In this document: one piece after another, positions 33,685-47,712 of the stretch
Layout: each line of letters begins with the position of its first letter
Numbering within the stretch: position 1 is the first letter of the stretch
Source of the DNA: Cucumis sativus
Lineage: Eukaryota; Streptophyta; Magnoliopsida; Cucurbitales; Cucurbitaceae
DNA: 64,000 nt
Direction: 5' to 3'
NCBI RefSeq assembly: GCF_000004075.3
Contig: NC_026656.2
Coordinates: forward strand, 620,001 to 684,000
Program-made: the position numbers and the translations under genes
The notes under the pieces: model-generated
Seen by the model: the letters and a program-made list of their open reading frames with translations, nothing else
What the model was told of the DNA's origin: nothing
Database searches by the model: none

Positions 33685-36600
33685 ATGGAAAATCCAACTG
33701 AAAACGATCCGAATCCAGAATTCTTAGCTCTCAACTGTATCGACCTTTCGAGTTCAGATGTCAATCTATCGGTTTCGTTACTCAAACAGGTTATTTACAA
33801 TTACATGATAAATAATATTAGTTCATTTTTGTTTTTGTGTATAGAAATCGAATTTGTACTGTGATTGAACGAGTTTTTGATTCATTCAGGCCTGTTTAGA
33901 TACCGGATTCTTTTACGTTGTGAATCATGGAATAACGGAGGAATTCATGGATGAGGTTTTTGCTCAGAGCAAAAGGCTTTTCGATTTGCCGTTGAGTGAT
34001 AAAATGAAGCTTCTGAGAAACGAGAATCATAGAGGCTACACTCCTATTCTCGACGAATTGCTTGACCCTGAAAATCAAATTCGAGGTATATTTTGTGCAA
34101 TTCATATGTTTTCTTTGAGTTGTGGAGATTCGATATTCTTCATTGTATATTGATATTGTTTTCTATTTAGTAGGGGATTACAAAGAGGGTTATTATATAG
34201 GAATTGAGGAAACAAATCCTGGAGATGGTTCAGATGGAAAAAGGCCATTTTATGGTCCAAATGTATGGCCTGCAGAAGGTATATATCATTGAAGTGCTTA
34301 TTTTTGCTTTTAACTTAGAATGACGGTTTATACAATATGTTCTGTTTTCTTTTAGATATGTTACCTGATTGGAGCAAGATCATGGAGAAGTTTCATGCAC
34401 AAGCACTGTATGTTCTGGTTTCTAGTTATTGTACAAATTTGTTTTTGAATAGCCAATAGATCTTCACCTTACAAGTTATGTTGTCATAAAATGTTTGTTT
34501 GTTTGGGTGAATGGTGACATTTTTGTTTTTACAATTATGTGAAGCGTCCAATCACTAGCAAAAAGAGTTCTGTCAATCCTTATCCCATTTTTAGTTTCAA
34601 ATCGTTATTTACATATTGCTGATCTAAACTGACAAGTTGGTGGTTAGCACCGTTTGAGCCCAAAACCAACGTGTCCCGGCCGATGATCAGCCCTAATCTG
34701 GAAATTGACATAAGCAGTCACCAGATGACAGAGGTGAAACGTAGCAATCAATTCTTGGAAGATTCACATTATTCGGTTCATATCAATTATTATGTAATTG
34801 GCATTTTAGAAATCTAGTTCTTAGTTTGTTAATATTTGAACCCTTTTCTGATAATTTGCATAATTCAATGGATTAGTTAAACAAATTCATGTGTTTGTTA
34901 GCCATCCCCTACCCGCTAATGCGACCCTTGTAAATGTGATTTATTATAATTTTTTTTAATGTGAAATCAGAGAGGTTGCAAGAGTAGTTGCAAGGCTCAT
35001 TGCTCTTGCACTTGGTCTTGAGAAAGAATTTTTTGACAAGTCCGAAATGCTCGGCAAGCCTACTGCAACCTTGCGCTTGTTACACTATGAAGGTTGGATA
35101 CAGACTTTTTGTTTCTTTTACTATTGGCCCCAAGGTGTATGCTGGCTATAGAAATAATAGAACAGTCCACTTTGTGCATCAGGCCAGATTTCTGAACCCG
35201 CAAAAGGAATATTTGGAGCTGGAGCTCATACAGACTATGGTTTAATCACACTGTTGGCGACAGACGAGAACCTTGGTCTCCAAGTAAGAATTTCATTGTA
35301 CGCAAGGATGCTGTTTAACCTTTATTACAATATTGCATTATTGGATTACCAGTTTATGTGTTTGTAATTAGTACAGATTTGCAAGGATAAGGATGCTAAA
35401 CCTCAAGTATGGCAATATGTAGCACCACTCAAAGGGTGAGTTTTATGGATAATTAGGAACTAGTTCACATGTTCGATATCATTTTAATTTTATACTCTTC
35501 CATGTAAAAGTTCGAAAGGCTGTGAGTATATCACAGAATTCTTCAGTGTGCATCATGTTAATTATGATCTAAAATTTCATTCAAGAATTGAATAGATGAT
35601 AATATATAAGAGAGAGCCAATCTATTTTGAGAAAGAGTAAACAAAAGATTGTTTTCTGGCATCTTGGTTTCAGTCCGTTTGGTTTTTGACAGAGCTTTTG
35701 TGGTGAACCTTGGAGACATGCTGGAGCGCTGGAGCAACTGCATATTCAAGTAAGATACGTTATCCTGAAAGAATTATGTGATGGAACCTTGGTATATTGA
35801 ACTATAAAAATAGCGGAATACTCTCAAGCCCTAATATATTTCACCAAATATTGCCTACCTATCACTTTCCTCACTTCTTGTATTTTGTAACTGAACTTTT
35901 CAAACAAACTCCTTAACTAATTGCTAATAGCCCTTAATACTCTAATTATATACTAATTGCTAATTGCCCTTAATTGTATGGTCCTGTTTTACATGATCTA
36001 TTCTAATTTACAGCTTCAATATTAGGTTGACTTTTTCGTTTTATTTAAATTGTTTTACATCATAGCAAAACTAAGCTATGAATTGAGATTTCATTCTATA
36101 CGGGTGACAGTTTTAATGTATATGTTAAGACACGTCTACTTTCAAATGTGATATTTTTTTTATCTCGGTTTCAATTTTTCTTCAGTATGCAATAATGAAT
36201 TGTTTACCTTCTCAAATGCCTTCAAGAATATCAAATGACTATATCGTTTGTAGATTTCATGTTGCATCCTATTGTATAATAAAAGTAGTTAATAAGATCA
36301 ACCATTTAAGTATACATACTTCATTGGTTCTTTTATCCTAAGTTCCTGTTCCTAACATTTTTCCTTTTTATATATGATCTCAGGTCCACATTACATAGAG
36401 TTCTCGTTTCTGGTCAAGATAGATACTCTGTAAGCCTCTTGCAACCAACCTTAGCTTAATATATCAATGGATTATCCAATTACCAATACCATTATAAACA
36501 TCTCATCCCAATATTCTCCATTAGTCCCACTATTTACAAATAAACAAAAAGAAAAGAAAAGTAGACTATTGTCTTAGCCGCCATGATAAATATGTATTGC

Positions 36601-37280
36601 TTGTTACGCGGCATTTCATCTGATTACTGATAGCAAAAATTTATTTTTTCATGGGAGCAGATTGCATATTTTGTGGAACCTAATCAAGATTGTCTAGTCG
36701 AATGTTTGCCAACCTGCAAGTCAGACAAAAACCCTCCAAAGTAAGTATATACTGATTAAATATTTTTCTAGCCTAACAAATACATTTATAACACATGAGA
36801 TCAATAAAGTTTTCCGTGCATACACACGCACACAGAGGCCTTGTTTTCTCTTTAGTTATTGGTGTTTGATGTTGAGCTCTTCAATTTACGGATGTACTGA
36901 CATGTTGAATGCTTTCATCCCTTCGATACTATTTACTAATTTGAAGCCAAAATAAAAAAGTAGCCTACTCTGTTTCTTCCTAAAACTGATGAATGTTACA
37001 TCTCCTTTTACTTTCATAGTTTTGCTAATGAGTTAATGTTGGTGCATATGCAAATTTGAGGACACCGTTCATGCATTCAAGCCTATTCTTTTAAAGCTTT
37101 GGTCTTACCAATTTAATACTTAGGACATTTGTTGGATGTACACCAAAAATAACACTCTTACTTTGCTGCTTCTGCTGCTACTTTCTTTTTTTTGTCAGGT
37201 TTCCTCCAATTAGATGTGGTACGTATTTGAGCCAGCGTTACAAAGAAACTCATGTCGATCTAGAAACTTACAAAAAATAA
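33685..37280 (+). CDS. 2-oxoglutarate/Fe(II)-dependent dioxygenase
   Basis: A soluble oxygenase of the plant 2OG-Fe(II) (DOXC/isopenicillin N synthase-like) superfamily; the substrate is unknown. Exons: 33685-33789, 33890-34085, 34174-34278, 34356-34407, 34971-35092, 35183-35283, 35377-35435, 35693-35749, 36384-36429, 36661-36740 and 37199-37280. They total 1005 nt, 334 residues, with all phases consistent. The N-terminal DIOX_N region has GFFYVVNHGI near 41-50. The catalytic core carries the iron ligands H209 and D211 (AHTDYG) and H270 (STLHRV), with the co-substrate pair R279 and S281 (RYS). VVNLGDMLERWSNC precedes the last ligand, as in the family. The start is ATG 33685, the first in-frame ATG of exon 1. 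The eleven small exons resemble the Arabidopsis At3g46490-type clade, as far as I recall. All catalytic residues are present. Confidence 0.9.
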
Positions 37281-38703
37281 GCTTTGATTTGAGCTTGAAA
37301 TTTGGGTTTCGCCATGCTAAAGGAGCAACAACGATATTTTCCAATGGTTTGAAAATAGTTTAAGGGTAGTGATAACAATGAAGAAACTCACGTGAGCCTA
37401 AGTCTCTCGAAGGGGGCAGGCAGAAGGTGGGGAATATGGCTGAGGACAGAGGAAATCTTTTTTGCCCAAATTTTAGGTTGGATTCACTCACTCACTCTCC
37501 CTAAACCTGTACCCTAATTTAGAAAGCAAGTAATTCTATGTTGTCTAACCCAATTTGTACTTGTATTACTCATATAATTGGAAATATTTATTCCTTTTAA
37601 AACTAACAAGTTTGCGAGGGTTGTTTTATTATATAGTAGCATATTAGCTTTTACAAAACATTTTATAACAAATTGAATGAAAAAAGAAATTTCATTTACT
37701 TTATGAGTTTTCGATATTTTTGTAATTTTCTGTGCATGTCAAATTGATAAATTGTTTGCTCATATCGACAAATAGTTTTCCTTCAAAAGAATCCAAAGAA
37801 ATAAAAAAATAAAACTATTTTCAAATATAATAAAATAAATAAAAATATTTAAAGTAGTAGTATTTAGCTATGTTTATAAATATATTATATTCAAATGTTG
37901 TCATTTAAAATAATTTTCTTGTACTTACAATTAATATAATTTGTCATATTTATAATTTTTTTATAATTTTTCTATAATATTATTATATAGTTAATTATTA
38001 TTTTTAGAATAGTTATCTATTGTAATTACTCTATATATTCTTTATATATTTTTTAAAGATAAAACCGAGTTTTAAAAACTAAAAGAAAGCTAAAATTATT
38101 TTTTGAGCTTAGGCTAAAATTCCAAATCTCCTTACATCAAATAGGCTTTAAAGAAAACACAAATTTCAAATGATTTCCAACTTCAAATTCAACTTTCGAA
38201 ACACAGAACATTTTCATAAACACTGACGCACAACTCAAATCCTATATGAACTCAAGCTTTTATATTGAAGTTGAGCATAGCATAAAGTAGGGGTTAAAGG
38301 TCCCAATCTCTGTTGAACTTAAAAATATCAAACCTAAAAGTAATACAAATCCATACCTCTATTTCATAAAAAAAAAATAATAATAATAATAAATAAATAA
38401 AAAAACGTAAAAAAATAATTAAGTTTATCATAATAAAAATAAACAAAAAGGGAATTTTCCAGTGCAGTATAAAGATGTGAAGACTTCTTTCATCTATATA
38501 TCACCCATTCTATTTCTAAATCGATTGCTTCTCTTCTGTTAAGAAACAACCAAAAGGAAAGTAAATAATTAATTCATTATGCAGTTGACAATAGATGAAC
38601 AGAACCCAAGAGTTTCAACTTTTCAGTTGAATTTTCTTTATCTTCACGTCAAGAGCTATTTGTCATTGTTTGTATAAAAATTGGAGACTGAAGTTGAAGA
38701 GTC
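37281..38703. other. Convergent intergenic spacer between the dioxygenase and golgin genes
   Basis: Holds the 3' ends of two convergent genes. The middle (about 37800-38060) is very AT-rich. No further gene is seen. Confidence 0.6.
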
Positions 38704-41700
38704 TTATGGTAAATTAGGGTTGGTTAGGCCCATGGATTCGGCAACTTCTCTAGCAGTAATAGTATCCGCTTGAGCCTGCAAAAAACTCACCACGTTTTTG
38801 TGTTAAAATACACGTGTAGATCCAAAATAAGAGAAAAGAAAGAGCTTAAAAAGTTCAACCAGTCGAACTCGCCAAATTGAGTTGTTTGGTAAGTTATAAG
38901 GTACATTCGTGGCTCGATTTCAATCATCAATTTTGTTTTAGGACATATTTGAAAGTGATTCTAAAATCATTTTAAAAATCAATGTGGAACATATTTGATT
39001 CAAAACTATTATTAAAAATGATAACACAAGCATGCACCTTCCTTAAGACGTATGAGAAAGATAAAAAAAAAATCATGAAGTAAACAATAATAATAAAAAA
39101 TATAGCTCTTTCTTTCCTTCGAAATCGTGATTCAAAATTGACGATGATACGAGTGCTTATATCGAAAACAAGCTACATGAATTTCACGATATCCAGAATC
39201 AGATTCAGATAATAGATGGGGTTGGGTGAAAGGTAGAAACATTAGGAAAGAGACTAAAAACATACCTGTAAACGGTGCAATAGATACATCATGAAAAGGT
39301 GAACAAATACCTGCAAATATAATACTTTCATGGTTACGATCGGGACTTCGATAATAGCCTTGCTCGTCATTCCAGACAATTTTTGGAGAACGAGGAAAAA
39401 ATTCTCACCAAATAAAATAGTAGAATTAGTCTTGCAGTGGGATACCGCCACAGAAATCTTGTTGCTCTTACTGCTCCAGAATCTAATAGTTTGGCTGCTT
39501 TTTGCAACTGCATGTTGCAAGTTGAAAAGTATGATCAAGTCCAAGTGAAAGGAAAGATAAACATTGCAATTAGCAGGATATTTACCTGTACGCTTGTCCC
39601 GACCATGTATCGGTGATGCAGCGGTAGGGGCCTGAAATCATTACTTGGTAAGGGAAGTTCGAAAGTGAAAGAATAACAAGTATAGATCACAAGACCAACA
39701 ACTCATTCATGTAAAGATATAAAGCAGTTTCATGTGATTAAATAATAAGTATCATTTCATATCATCAAGAACCTGATGTCAATATTATTTCTTCAACACG
39801 TTCAAATATTTAATGTATCTCTGGGCATTAAAAAAGGAAAACAATATTTCTTTGTAGAATAATAAAGTTGAAAGTTGAAGAATCTAAAAATGACTAAATA
39901 ACCAAGGCAAGGAACATACTCGAGAGATTTCATTTCAGCATCTTCTTCCCAAGATGCAGAAGAAGCTCGACGGGAGGCTCTACTTCTTTCTACCTCTACC
40001 TTTTCAATAACGCAGCCAAGTTATAAACTAAATATAAGCTTTCTTGGTTTAATGAACTTTATACAATATGACAGATAAAGGTTATTTGTTCAACAAATAA
40101 TATGAATAGCGAATAGGGAAACAACGGTTATTATTAATTAAAATGAATAAAGCACTGAAAGGCAGACCTGTGCCTCTTGAGCACGGTTAATTTCCTTCTC
40201 CAGTTGAAACTCAGCGGCAGCTTTTTCACTTGCCATAGCTTCCAACTGTGTTTGCTTGTAGTACTACCATAAACATATAATTTCATGTGTAAGAAACCGA
40301 AGAATTCTAAACATCCTTTTGTAGTAAATAGTAGTGTGCATGGGCAATTAAACTCGGTACCAATAGGTCAGTTAGTTCACGATAACGCTTCTCAAGCTCC
40401 ATGTGCTCCTGGTCATTTGAAACTATAATCAGTGAGTTGATGATTTGGTTAGTCAAAAGTGAACAAAAAGGGACAAAGAACATCTTCAATATTAAGAAAA
40501 GACAGTCCAAAAATATCATAAGGGCTTTAAAAAACGCCCACAAAGGGAGGCAAACTAAAGAAAGGGCCTTGTCACCAAAAGCACACAAAGAAACATTAAA
40601 CATAAGAGCCCAAATATTGTGTGTACTTCCCTAAATTTTGTATAAAGAACTATTTTGGTCAATATCATTTATCCATCAGTTTTTAAACTGGCAGGTTTCT
40701 ATCAAATAATTTTTGGGAAGTTACAGCGTGGACTAAGATGGTTTTTTTTAAGTCCAAAGTTAAAAGGACTAAAATAGAATGTTTGACGGTTCAAAAACTA
40801 AAATAAGAATTGTTGGTGATATATAATTAAATTTGTCTTCAACTACCACCTTAAGCTTTTGGATGAATTGATGGTTTAATAAGAATAAACAAAAAAGTAA
40901 TACTAGCCGTGGATGTGAAGTGAGTTTGTTAGGTTAACAATAACTGCTAATGCTAATCACAATAATATGCTAAACAATGGAGCAGACATCAACAAACATA
41001 CCCAAGTGTATTTGATCAAAAGGGTATACTCAATTTCTTGATCAAACAGAAATAAATTACGGACCTGACGTGAATAATGTTCAGCATCCCTTTTCATAGC
41101 AGCCATTTCAACTCTCATTTTCTGCAATTCAGCCTGACATTGAGAAGATAAAAAGGATAGGGTCAATGTCACTACACTTAATTCAATGAGCTAATTTGCC
41201 AATATTCCTTAGACACTTGCCTCCATGGAAGAAAGTTTCAGTTCAGCATCTCTCTGACCTTGCCGAGCACGTTCCACTTCTTCTTGCCAGGCTTGCATCT
41301 TGATGTTCAAAAGTAGAGGGGAAAATAAATGATAAGTTAGACAAATGCAACTTAGAGAGAGACAATACCACAGCTTTTGCAAGAAAATAAATGCTTTTTC
41401 TTTTCTTTTGATAAGATATATGTGCAGTGCTTAGTATAGCCTCCAAAAGATAATAATCGCATTGATGACATTGCTGTCAGAATAGTTAGCTATGTATAGA
41501 TATAACCCTAGGCTTGGAAGATGACCCCATGAGTCAGAAATCTCTATCTCGAAAGAGATTATGCATGAAAAGAAAATGGAGTGGAATCTGATCCCATAAC
41601 AATATAGAAATTAAGTTGTAAAAATCAAATTCCAGCCCATGGTAAATAGAAGTAACATATGGGTCCCAGAAACCAGCTTCAACATCAGTTTTATTTTTAC

Positions 41701-44700
41701 CTGAATCAATTGGTTCGCCTCGTCAGGTGACTTCTTTTGTCCACGGCGAGCACGAGCTTCTAAATCTTGCAGTTCTTGATTTAATGATGAGCATTCGACC
41801 TAAAGGAAGAGACTTACTAATTATATGAAGATTAAATCTGGTCAACTAAGGAACGAAAATGCATAGTTGAAAATTATATCAGCATTGGTATTTCATAAAA
41901 TAATGAATTTATGTCTATCTTACCTCAAGCAGTGCTACCTTCTGCTCAAGCTCTGTTGCTTTTGACGTTCGCTCATCTGCTACTCTCTGAATAAAGGGGA
42001 AAAATAATCACAGGAAATGATACATATACAAGTTAAGGTGACACAAAGGATAGAATCGTGGTTCAATTTTTTATCAAAAATTTGCAGATGTTGAGAAATT
42101 AAAATTCATTAATTGGGTTAAAAAATAAAAATTGGTACAGAACTTTTAATTTTGAAGTATAATTCTCCATTGTTATCAATATGATTATATTTTAAAAAAT
42201 GTTTGGGAGAGCTCGAGAGGAGAGACATAGGAGGGGGGAACTTCTTAGAGTGGGGACAAAATGATAGGAGGTCGTATGTTGGAGAGAAAAATGAAAAGTT
42301 GTATTTTGAAAGAAATTTTTGAAGAGAGAAAGGTTAAAGAAAGTCCAATTTGACAACTTCATGCTTTACCTGGATCCTTGCGAGAGCTGATGCCGCTTCC
42401 ATGGCTCTATGTTCCAGTTCCATTTCCCTTTCCATGGAAGCCTGTAGATACCAATGATCATCTATTTGAAGACAATTGGACAAAACACACACCAACATAA
42501 ACATAAAAAAAGGGTCGCAATAGGTTTGTGCACATATACCATCTTTGTAGCATTATGGGCAGAACGTTCTTCTTCTGCTCTACGCTCTGCAGAAGCTAGC
42601 TCCTCTCTTAGAGCCTATAAAACAATGGATATTAGATGAGGAAAAATATTCAAATAATAGAAAGCTTTTCTTGTTTATAAGAAATACAAAAATTGTTACT
42701 ACAAATAAATAAATAAAGAGCTAACTCACTTGCATCATCCTAGTCTCAGTTAGCTCTCTATTCCTCATCACTGACTCCATATTTGCCTGAAAAAATCATG
42801 TAATAAAACAAAAGGACAATATATGTCAGTAGTCAAATATTATAATCAGTACAAAAAGCAATAAAGATTTTCCATTGCATGGGAATTATAGGCATATAAA
42901 AAATAGAGTATTATTATAAGGAACATTGCATAATACTAGAAGAAAGGAAAATTATGAATTATTAAGGAGCTAACTGCAAACCCAGACATTTGAGTTCACA
43001 AGTTTAAAAGGTAGTCACTAATTATAAGTTAAATGTCTAAGGAGTTTTTTATATCAAATGCAATAGGGTAGTTGTTCTATAAGATTATTCAAGGTTTATG
43101 TAAACCGGTTTAAATACACGTCTATCTTATAAAAGTAGCAACTGATTTTTAGTAAACTGCACAAGACAATAAAGGTAAGGTGAGAAGGAAAGTATATGTG
43201 CAGGAGTTACTATTTTCATAGTCACAACTCATCCTACATTACAACAAAAACAGAGTAGGCAACAAACCTGCATTGATGCAAGACTTCCTTCTGATAAGGC
43301 AGCTTGCTTTTTAAGTGCATCCATTGAACCAATAAGAGCCCCAATTTCAGTGTTCTTTGCTGCCAAAGCTTCAGCCATACTTGACTCAACTCTAGAAACT
43401 TCATTTTTGGATTCCAACAGATTTTCCTCTAGCTGCTTTATGCGAGCGTCATATGATCTACTCAATTCTCTCTGTCAGATGACAATCTTAACAAGTGAAA
43501 AGAAGGAAAATAAATAACAAGCTGGAGTGTACCAAGACCAGTATAAGACACTAATTATTGTTAATAATGACTATGGTATGGCATAGACATAAAGATATAA
43601 ATTCAAAATGCGTTTGGAGCAAGAAGTAGGGTTGTGATTTCTTGGAGCCAAACAAGGAGTGGTGTTCACAACTCCACACACTCAAATCCTTGGACCAAAC
43701 ACTCCCTAAGAGTTCACTTGATCCATATGCGATAGCTCTCACCTCTGCAATAAGAAGTTCCTCCAACTGTGCATTTTCAGACTTGAATTCTTGAAGTCGT
43801 GATGAAAGTCCAGCACAGACCTATGCTCCAGAAAGAAATCAGTCAATCATCCATTGAATTCTAGATATCTGATTATTAAAGAATAAACTATTAAAAAATA
43901 ACAATTCCAAGATACAATTGTATTCTTATAAGCCTTGCACATCAATGAGGTATGCAGTTTAAGATTTGCAGAGCAACATGCACTTGGTTGAATTTTACCT
44001 TTATGATATTATCATATCAATAATGATATATACAGAACAGACGTAAGATGTAAGGAATGCCAAATGGTACGATAGAGCAGATAACCATAGCATGTAAGCA
44101 ACAAATTCACAACAACGCTTACTTCATTATTCCAATAATAGCAACAAGATTTCCATGCCTATGTAAAAGATGAATAAATAAATTCTTAAATCACCTGTTG
44201 ATCCAAAAGCTTAAGCTTATGGGTGAAGATACTTTTTTTTTTTCACGAATCAAATAGCTTTCATTGAGAAAGAATGAAAGAATACAAGGACATTGAAAAA
44301 AACCAACCTGCCAAAACACCCCTACTAACCGAAGGGGGACCAACTAAAGGTAAATTTAATTATATATTAGTAACATAAATCATTGTGATAATGGATATGT
44401 TTTTTCTCCCCACTTTTCCAACACCTGGACTCCAAAGTTTACAACATATGTAACATCATCAAATATCATTTTAGAGTAAGTAATTCATTTAAGGGGACTA
44501 AGCCCAATTCTACACCTGTCATATTCTGATCATATACAGAACAAAATGAAGTTCATGAATGGGGCATGAAGCAAGAACATACCTTAACTAGCCTTGCTTC
44601 TTTTGACTGACCAGTGGAATTGGAAGTTTTAAGTAGCATTTGTGCCTGCAAGCCAACTAAATGACTTTTAACAAAACTAGCCATAGAAAGAGGAATAATA

Positions 44701-47700
44701 CTCAAAGCTAGAAGACCCAAATAATATGATACTACTCATAGAACCACTATTATACCTCTTCAAGTTGGTCCTGCACTTTTATAGAAGACTTGTCGGCTGT
44801 ATTCTCTTGATGCTTTTGATTGACTGGGGATTGAACCTTGTTAGAATCATCTTTTGTTTGACTTTCGCCATTATTCTGGAACTCTGTAGGAGCAGACTCA
44901 GACATTTCTCGATCTATCTTTGAGATAGTTTCTACACTTCCCAATTTATTACTCTGCTCCTCGTCTTGATGCTCTTTATTGATCTCCACAGCTTCTTTAT
45001 TAGGTGTTGAAAGTAAATTTTCTTCATGAACATCCGAGGCATTCACATTAGTTAGTTCAGTTTTAGAAGTTGGCGCAATAACTTCAACATCAGCAACGGC
45101 AGCTGAAGTGTCCATCCCATCAGGAATTTGTTTTCCTGCTTCAACTACCAGGCCATCTGTTGATGGAATTTCTAACACAGGAATAGTATTGTCATTGTCA
45201 TCTGGCTTCCTTTCATTTACTTGGGTTGGAGACTTGTCAGATATCATTCGGTCATCTTCAGTGGAAGAAACAATTCCATGCTTTCCAGGTGACAAGACCA
45301 CATCTGCCTTTGATGCTAATGTGCTTGATTGTTCTTCTGGAGTGGCACTTGCTGTAGGAAGCTCGTTGGATAATACTTTCTTCTGTGCCAAAAAATATTC
45401 AAACTCAGAAAAGAATAAAATTATAAAGCTTATATGAGACAATGGTATAAGAGAGTCTAACCCACCCACCTTTTTCTTTGGCTTTGTCTTCTTGGTTTGA
45501 GATCCTTGGCCATTAGAAGCTTCATTCAATACAAAATGAAAACAGAAATTAAGCAGATTCATGACTAACTCACGATAACAAATGACAACTTATGAGAAGA
45601 GTCCAGAAATCAATTTCATAATTAATATTTGTGAGTTCTGCTTTTTTAACTCAATTTTTATCAAATTTTTGCTTAAATTTTGTCTATGCTTGAATTGTGT
45701 ACTCTGAAGGCAGCATAGTCAGAGATAAACAAACATTCCAAAATTCAAAGTTTTATTTAAGAATATAATAGTCTAATAGACTTACAGCTGAACATAAACA
45801 AATATATATATCGATAATTTTATTGGACATTGAGGATTGACCAGCCAATATAAGTTTCTGAGGACATTCAAGACGAAAAAAGTAACAGTGTATTTGGATG
45901 CTTCACTAAATCCATCATTTAGCTGCAGCATATTACTTCAACTTTCAAGATACAGGTATTAGAGAGCTCGACAATTTTAGATTTGAAATTAGAATGTTTA
46001 GTAAAACAATCGATCATATTGATTCAAACAATCCTATTTGGCAAAGTTTTCTTTATTTTTTTCTTTGGTAAACATTCTTTTTTTTTCTATAGTAAACAAA
46101 CAAGCATACAATCAATTCTAAAATTAAAATGAAATAAAAACATAGAAAGAAACGAGCTTGCATCACATACCTGCTGTTTGAGCATTAGACTGCTCTTCTG
46201 ATAACTCACTGACAACAAGCTTTGCCTTTCGATCTACGACTTCAAACAATCCTGACAAAAAAAAATGACATCTAAGATATTTCTATGCAAGAGCAATCTA
46301 CATATAGATGGCTAAATAGGCACGCCCAAAGGTATTTATAACATCTTTTTATGACTCATTGCCCAATTCTTGCTAGCCCATTCTCACTAATCCCCGGGAA
46401 GGATATTACCGGGCACCTCCGGAGAATAAGAGGAGGTATATAAGACCATTACAAATCTAAAAAAGAAATGTGGGAAGGTAGAGTACAATAAGAAAAACAT
46501 AGATATGATCTCCGATTGACTATAACATGTAAATTCTATGTTTCTCAAAAAAATGTGGATATAACCTCCAAGTGATCACCATAAGGTTGCATAAACAAAA
46601 GATGTTAAGTGGAACTTCTGTTTTTCTCAAAAAACATGGACATAATCTCCAAGAGACAACAATATGAAAAGTCCTTTTCTCCATAAGAACTATATATAGA
46701 TATGTGCAACAGTAAAAGTAATGAAAAGAAAAATAAACTCTAAATGACTTTTCAAAATTAAGGTAATAGCCAACACCCGATGGTAACAATCAACTGAGAA
46801 AGTACAAAGGTTGATGCTCATTCAAAGTTCAAACTCACACCTCAACTTACTTTTAGAAAGCAAGAAAAAAAAATAATGATTTTGTTAATCACTCCTATCG
46901 TAAACCTTGTGGTGATTTTGTTACTTTAGGGAGGGTTCAAATCGATAGAATGCAGGAGCAACGGGTGGTTTTCAAAATTATAGACAATAAAATTAATGCA
47001 GAAATTTTAATTATTATGAAACTTAGAATTATAACAATGGTTCTCAAATTTGATGTTAACTCCCGCGGTGAACTTCTGAAATTGTAATCCTCATTCCTAG
47101 GCATCGATCTACTTTTAAATCACGAATGAACCAAAAAGCTTGAACTCATGGATTACGGTAAATTTAATTACATCAATGCTTCAATATCTACCATTACTAA
47201 TATACTAAAGATGAAGGAAAGTTACAAATAAGAAGTTTTAATTTGGTATATCTGCAATTGGGATCTCTTTATTAGATACTCACAACTAAGCTTGAGAACA
47301 AGAACCTTGGTATGATTCCATCAGAACGAAAATTAACGAAAACCTAAATTCATCATTTATTAAACCAGGTGAACTCAGGTTGGAAGCAAGTTTAAATGAA
47401 TTAATGGGGGAAAGAACCCAGGCCGACGTAATGCACTCTCCATAACTTTTCAATCACAACACTGATTCGAAATTCAACTCAGAATGTCATCATAAGTCAA
47501 TAGCATTTTTACTCAGACGATAATTCTTAAACAGTAACACATAAAACTCGAATTCATTGAATTTCAGAATCTATGAAAAAATTAAAAGCTATAATTCAAT
47601 ACAAATCTAGAATTGATTAAAAACCGATTCAGATCAACGAAATTACGAGCACATGTAAGCAATAGAAACTGAATAACGTCGAACCTTCGGCAGCTTTGAA

Positions 47701-47712
47701 CCAAGACGCCAT
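38704..47712 (-). CDS. GC1: Golgin-84-like Golgi coiled-coil membrane protein (golgin candidate 1)
   Basis: A Golgi-anchored tethering coiled coil of the golgin-84 type. Minus-strand exons: 47712-47685, 46251-46171, 45519-45470, 45382-44756, 44645-44583, 43820-43743, 43471-43268, 42786-42730, 42614-42540, 42441-42370, 41986-41924, 41799-41701, 41298-41221, 41133-41065, 40408-40361, 40263-40168, 39999-39920, 39631-39586, 39507-39409, 39310-39266 and 38775-38704. They sum to 2130 nt, 709 residues; Arabidopsis GC1 is about 707. The N-terminus (MASWFKAAEG, then LFEVVDRKAK) matches GC1. Exon 4 encodes a variable acidic linker. The coiled coil runs from about residue 255 to 600. A C-terminal membrane anchor lies at about 660-684, followed by a short lumenal tail. 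The intron at 41134-41220 is GC-AG. Intron insertions include two LINE-like tails. Confidence 0.93.
40450..40610. mobile_element. LINE-like 3' fragment in a golgin intron
   Basis: In minus orientation it reads GACAAGGCCCTTTCTTTAGT, then TTGCCTCCCTTTGTGGGCGT, then TTTTTAAAGCCCTTATG. This is the kind of tail I associate with non-LTR retrotransposons in cucurbit introns. No reverse transcriptase sequence remains. Recognition is by resemblance only. Confidence 0.3.
44230..44345. mobile_element. 5'-truncated LINE-like insertion in a golgin intron
   Basis: Begins with a T-run (the poly-A end in minus orientation), then AGCTTTCATTGAGAAAGAAT, GAAAGAATACAAGGACATTG and CCTGCCAAAACACCCCTACT. The layout suits a short 5'-truncated LINE tail inserted opposite to the plus strand. 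Target duplications were not found. Confidence 0.38.
46494..46682. repeat. Diverged tandem repeat in golgin intron 2
   Basis: Three units each contain a GATATGATCTCC / GATATAACCTCC / GACATAATCTCC core followed by a TTTCTCAAAAAA-type junction. It is seen only in the intron. Confidence 0.5.

Noticed and set aside
43551-43766. 71-aa minus frame ending in MEELLIAEV-like sequence
   Set aside because: Only a few codons overlap a real golgin exon edge; the rest is intron.
45108-45437. 109-aa plus-strand open frame
   Set aside because: Antisense shadow of the large golgin exon (44756-45382).
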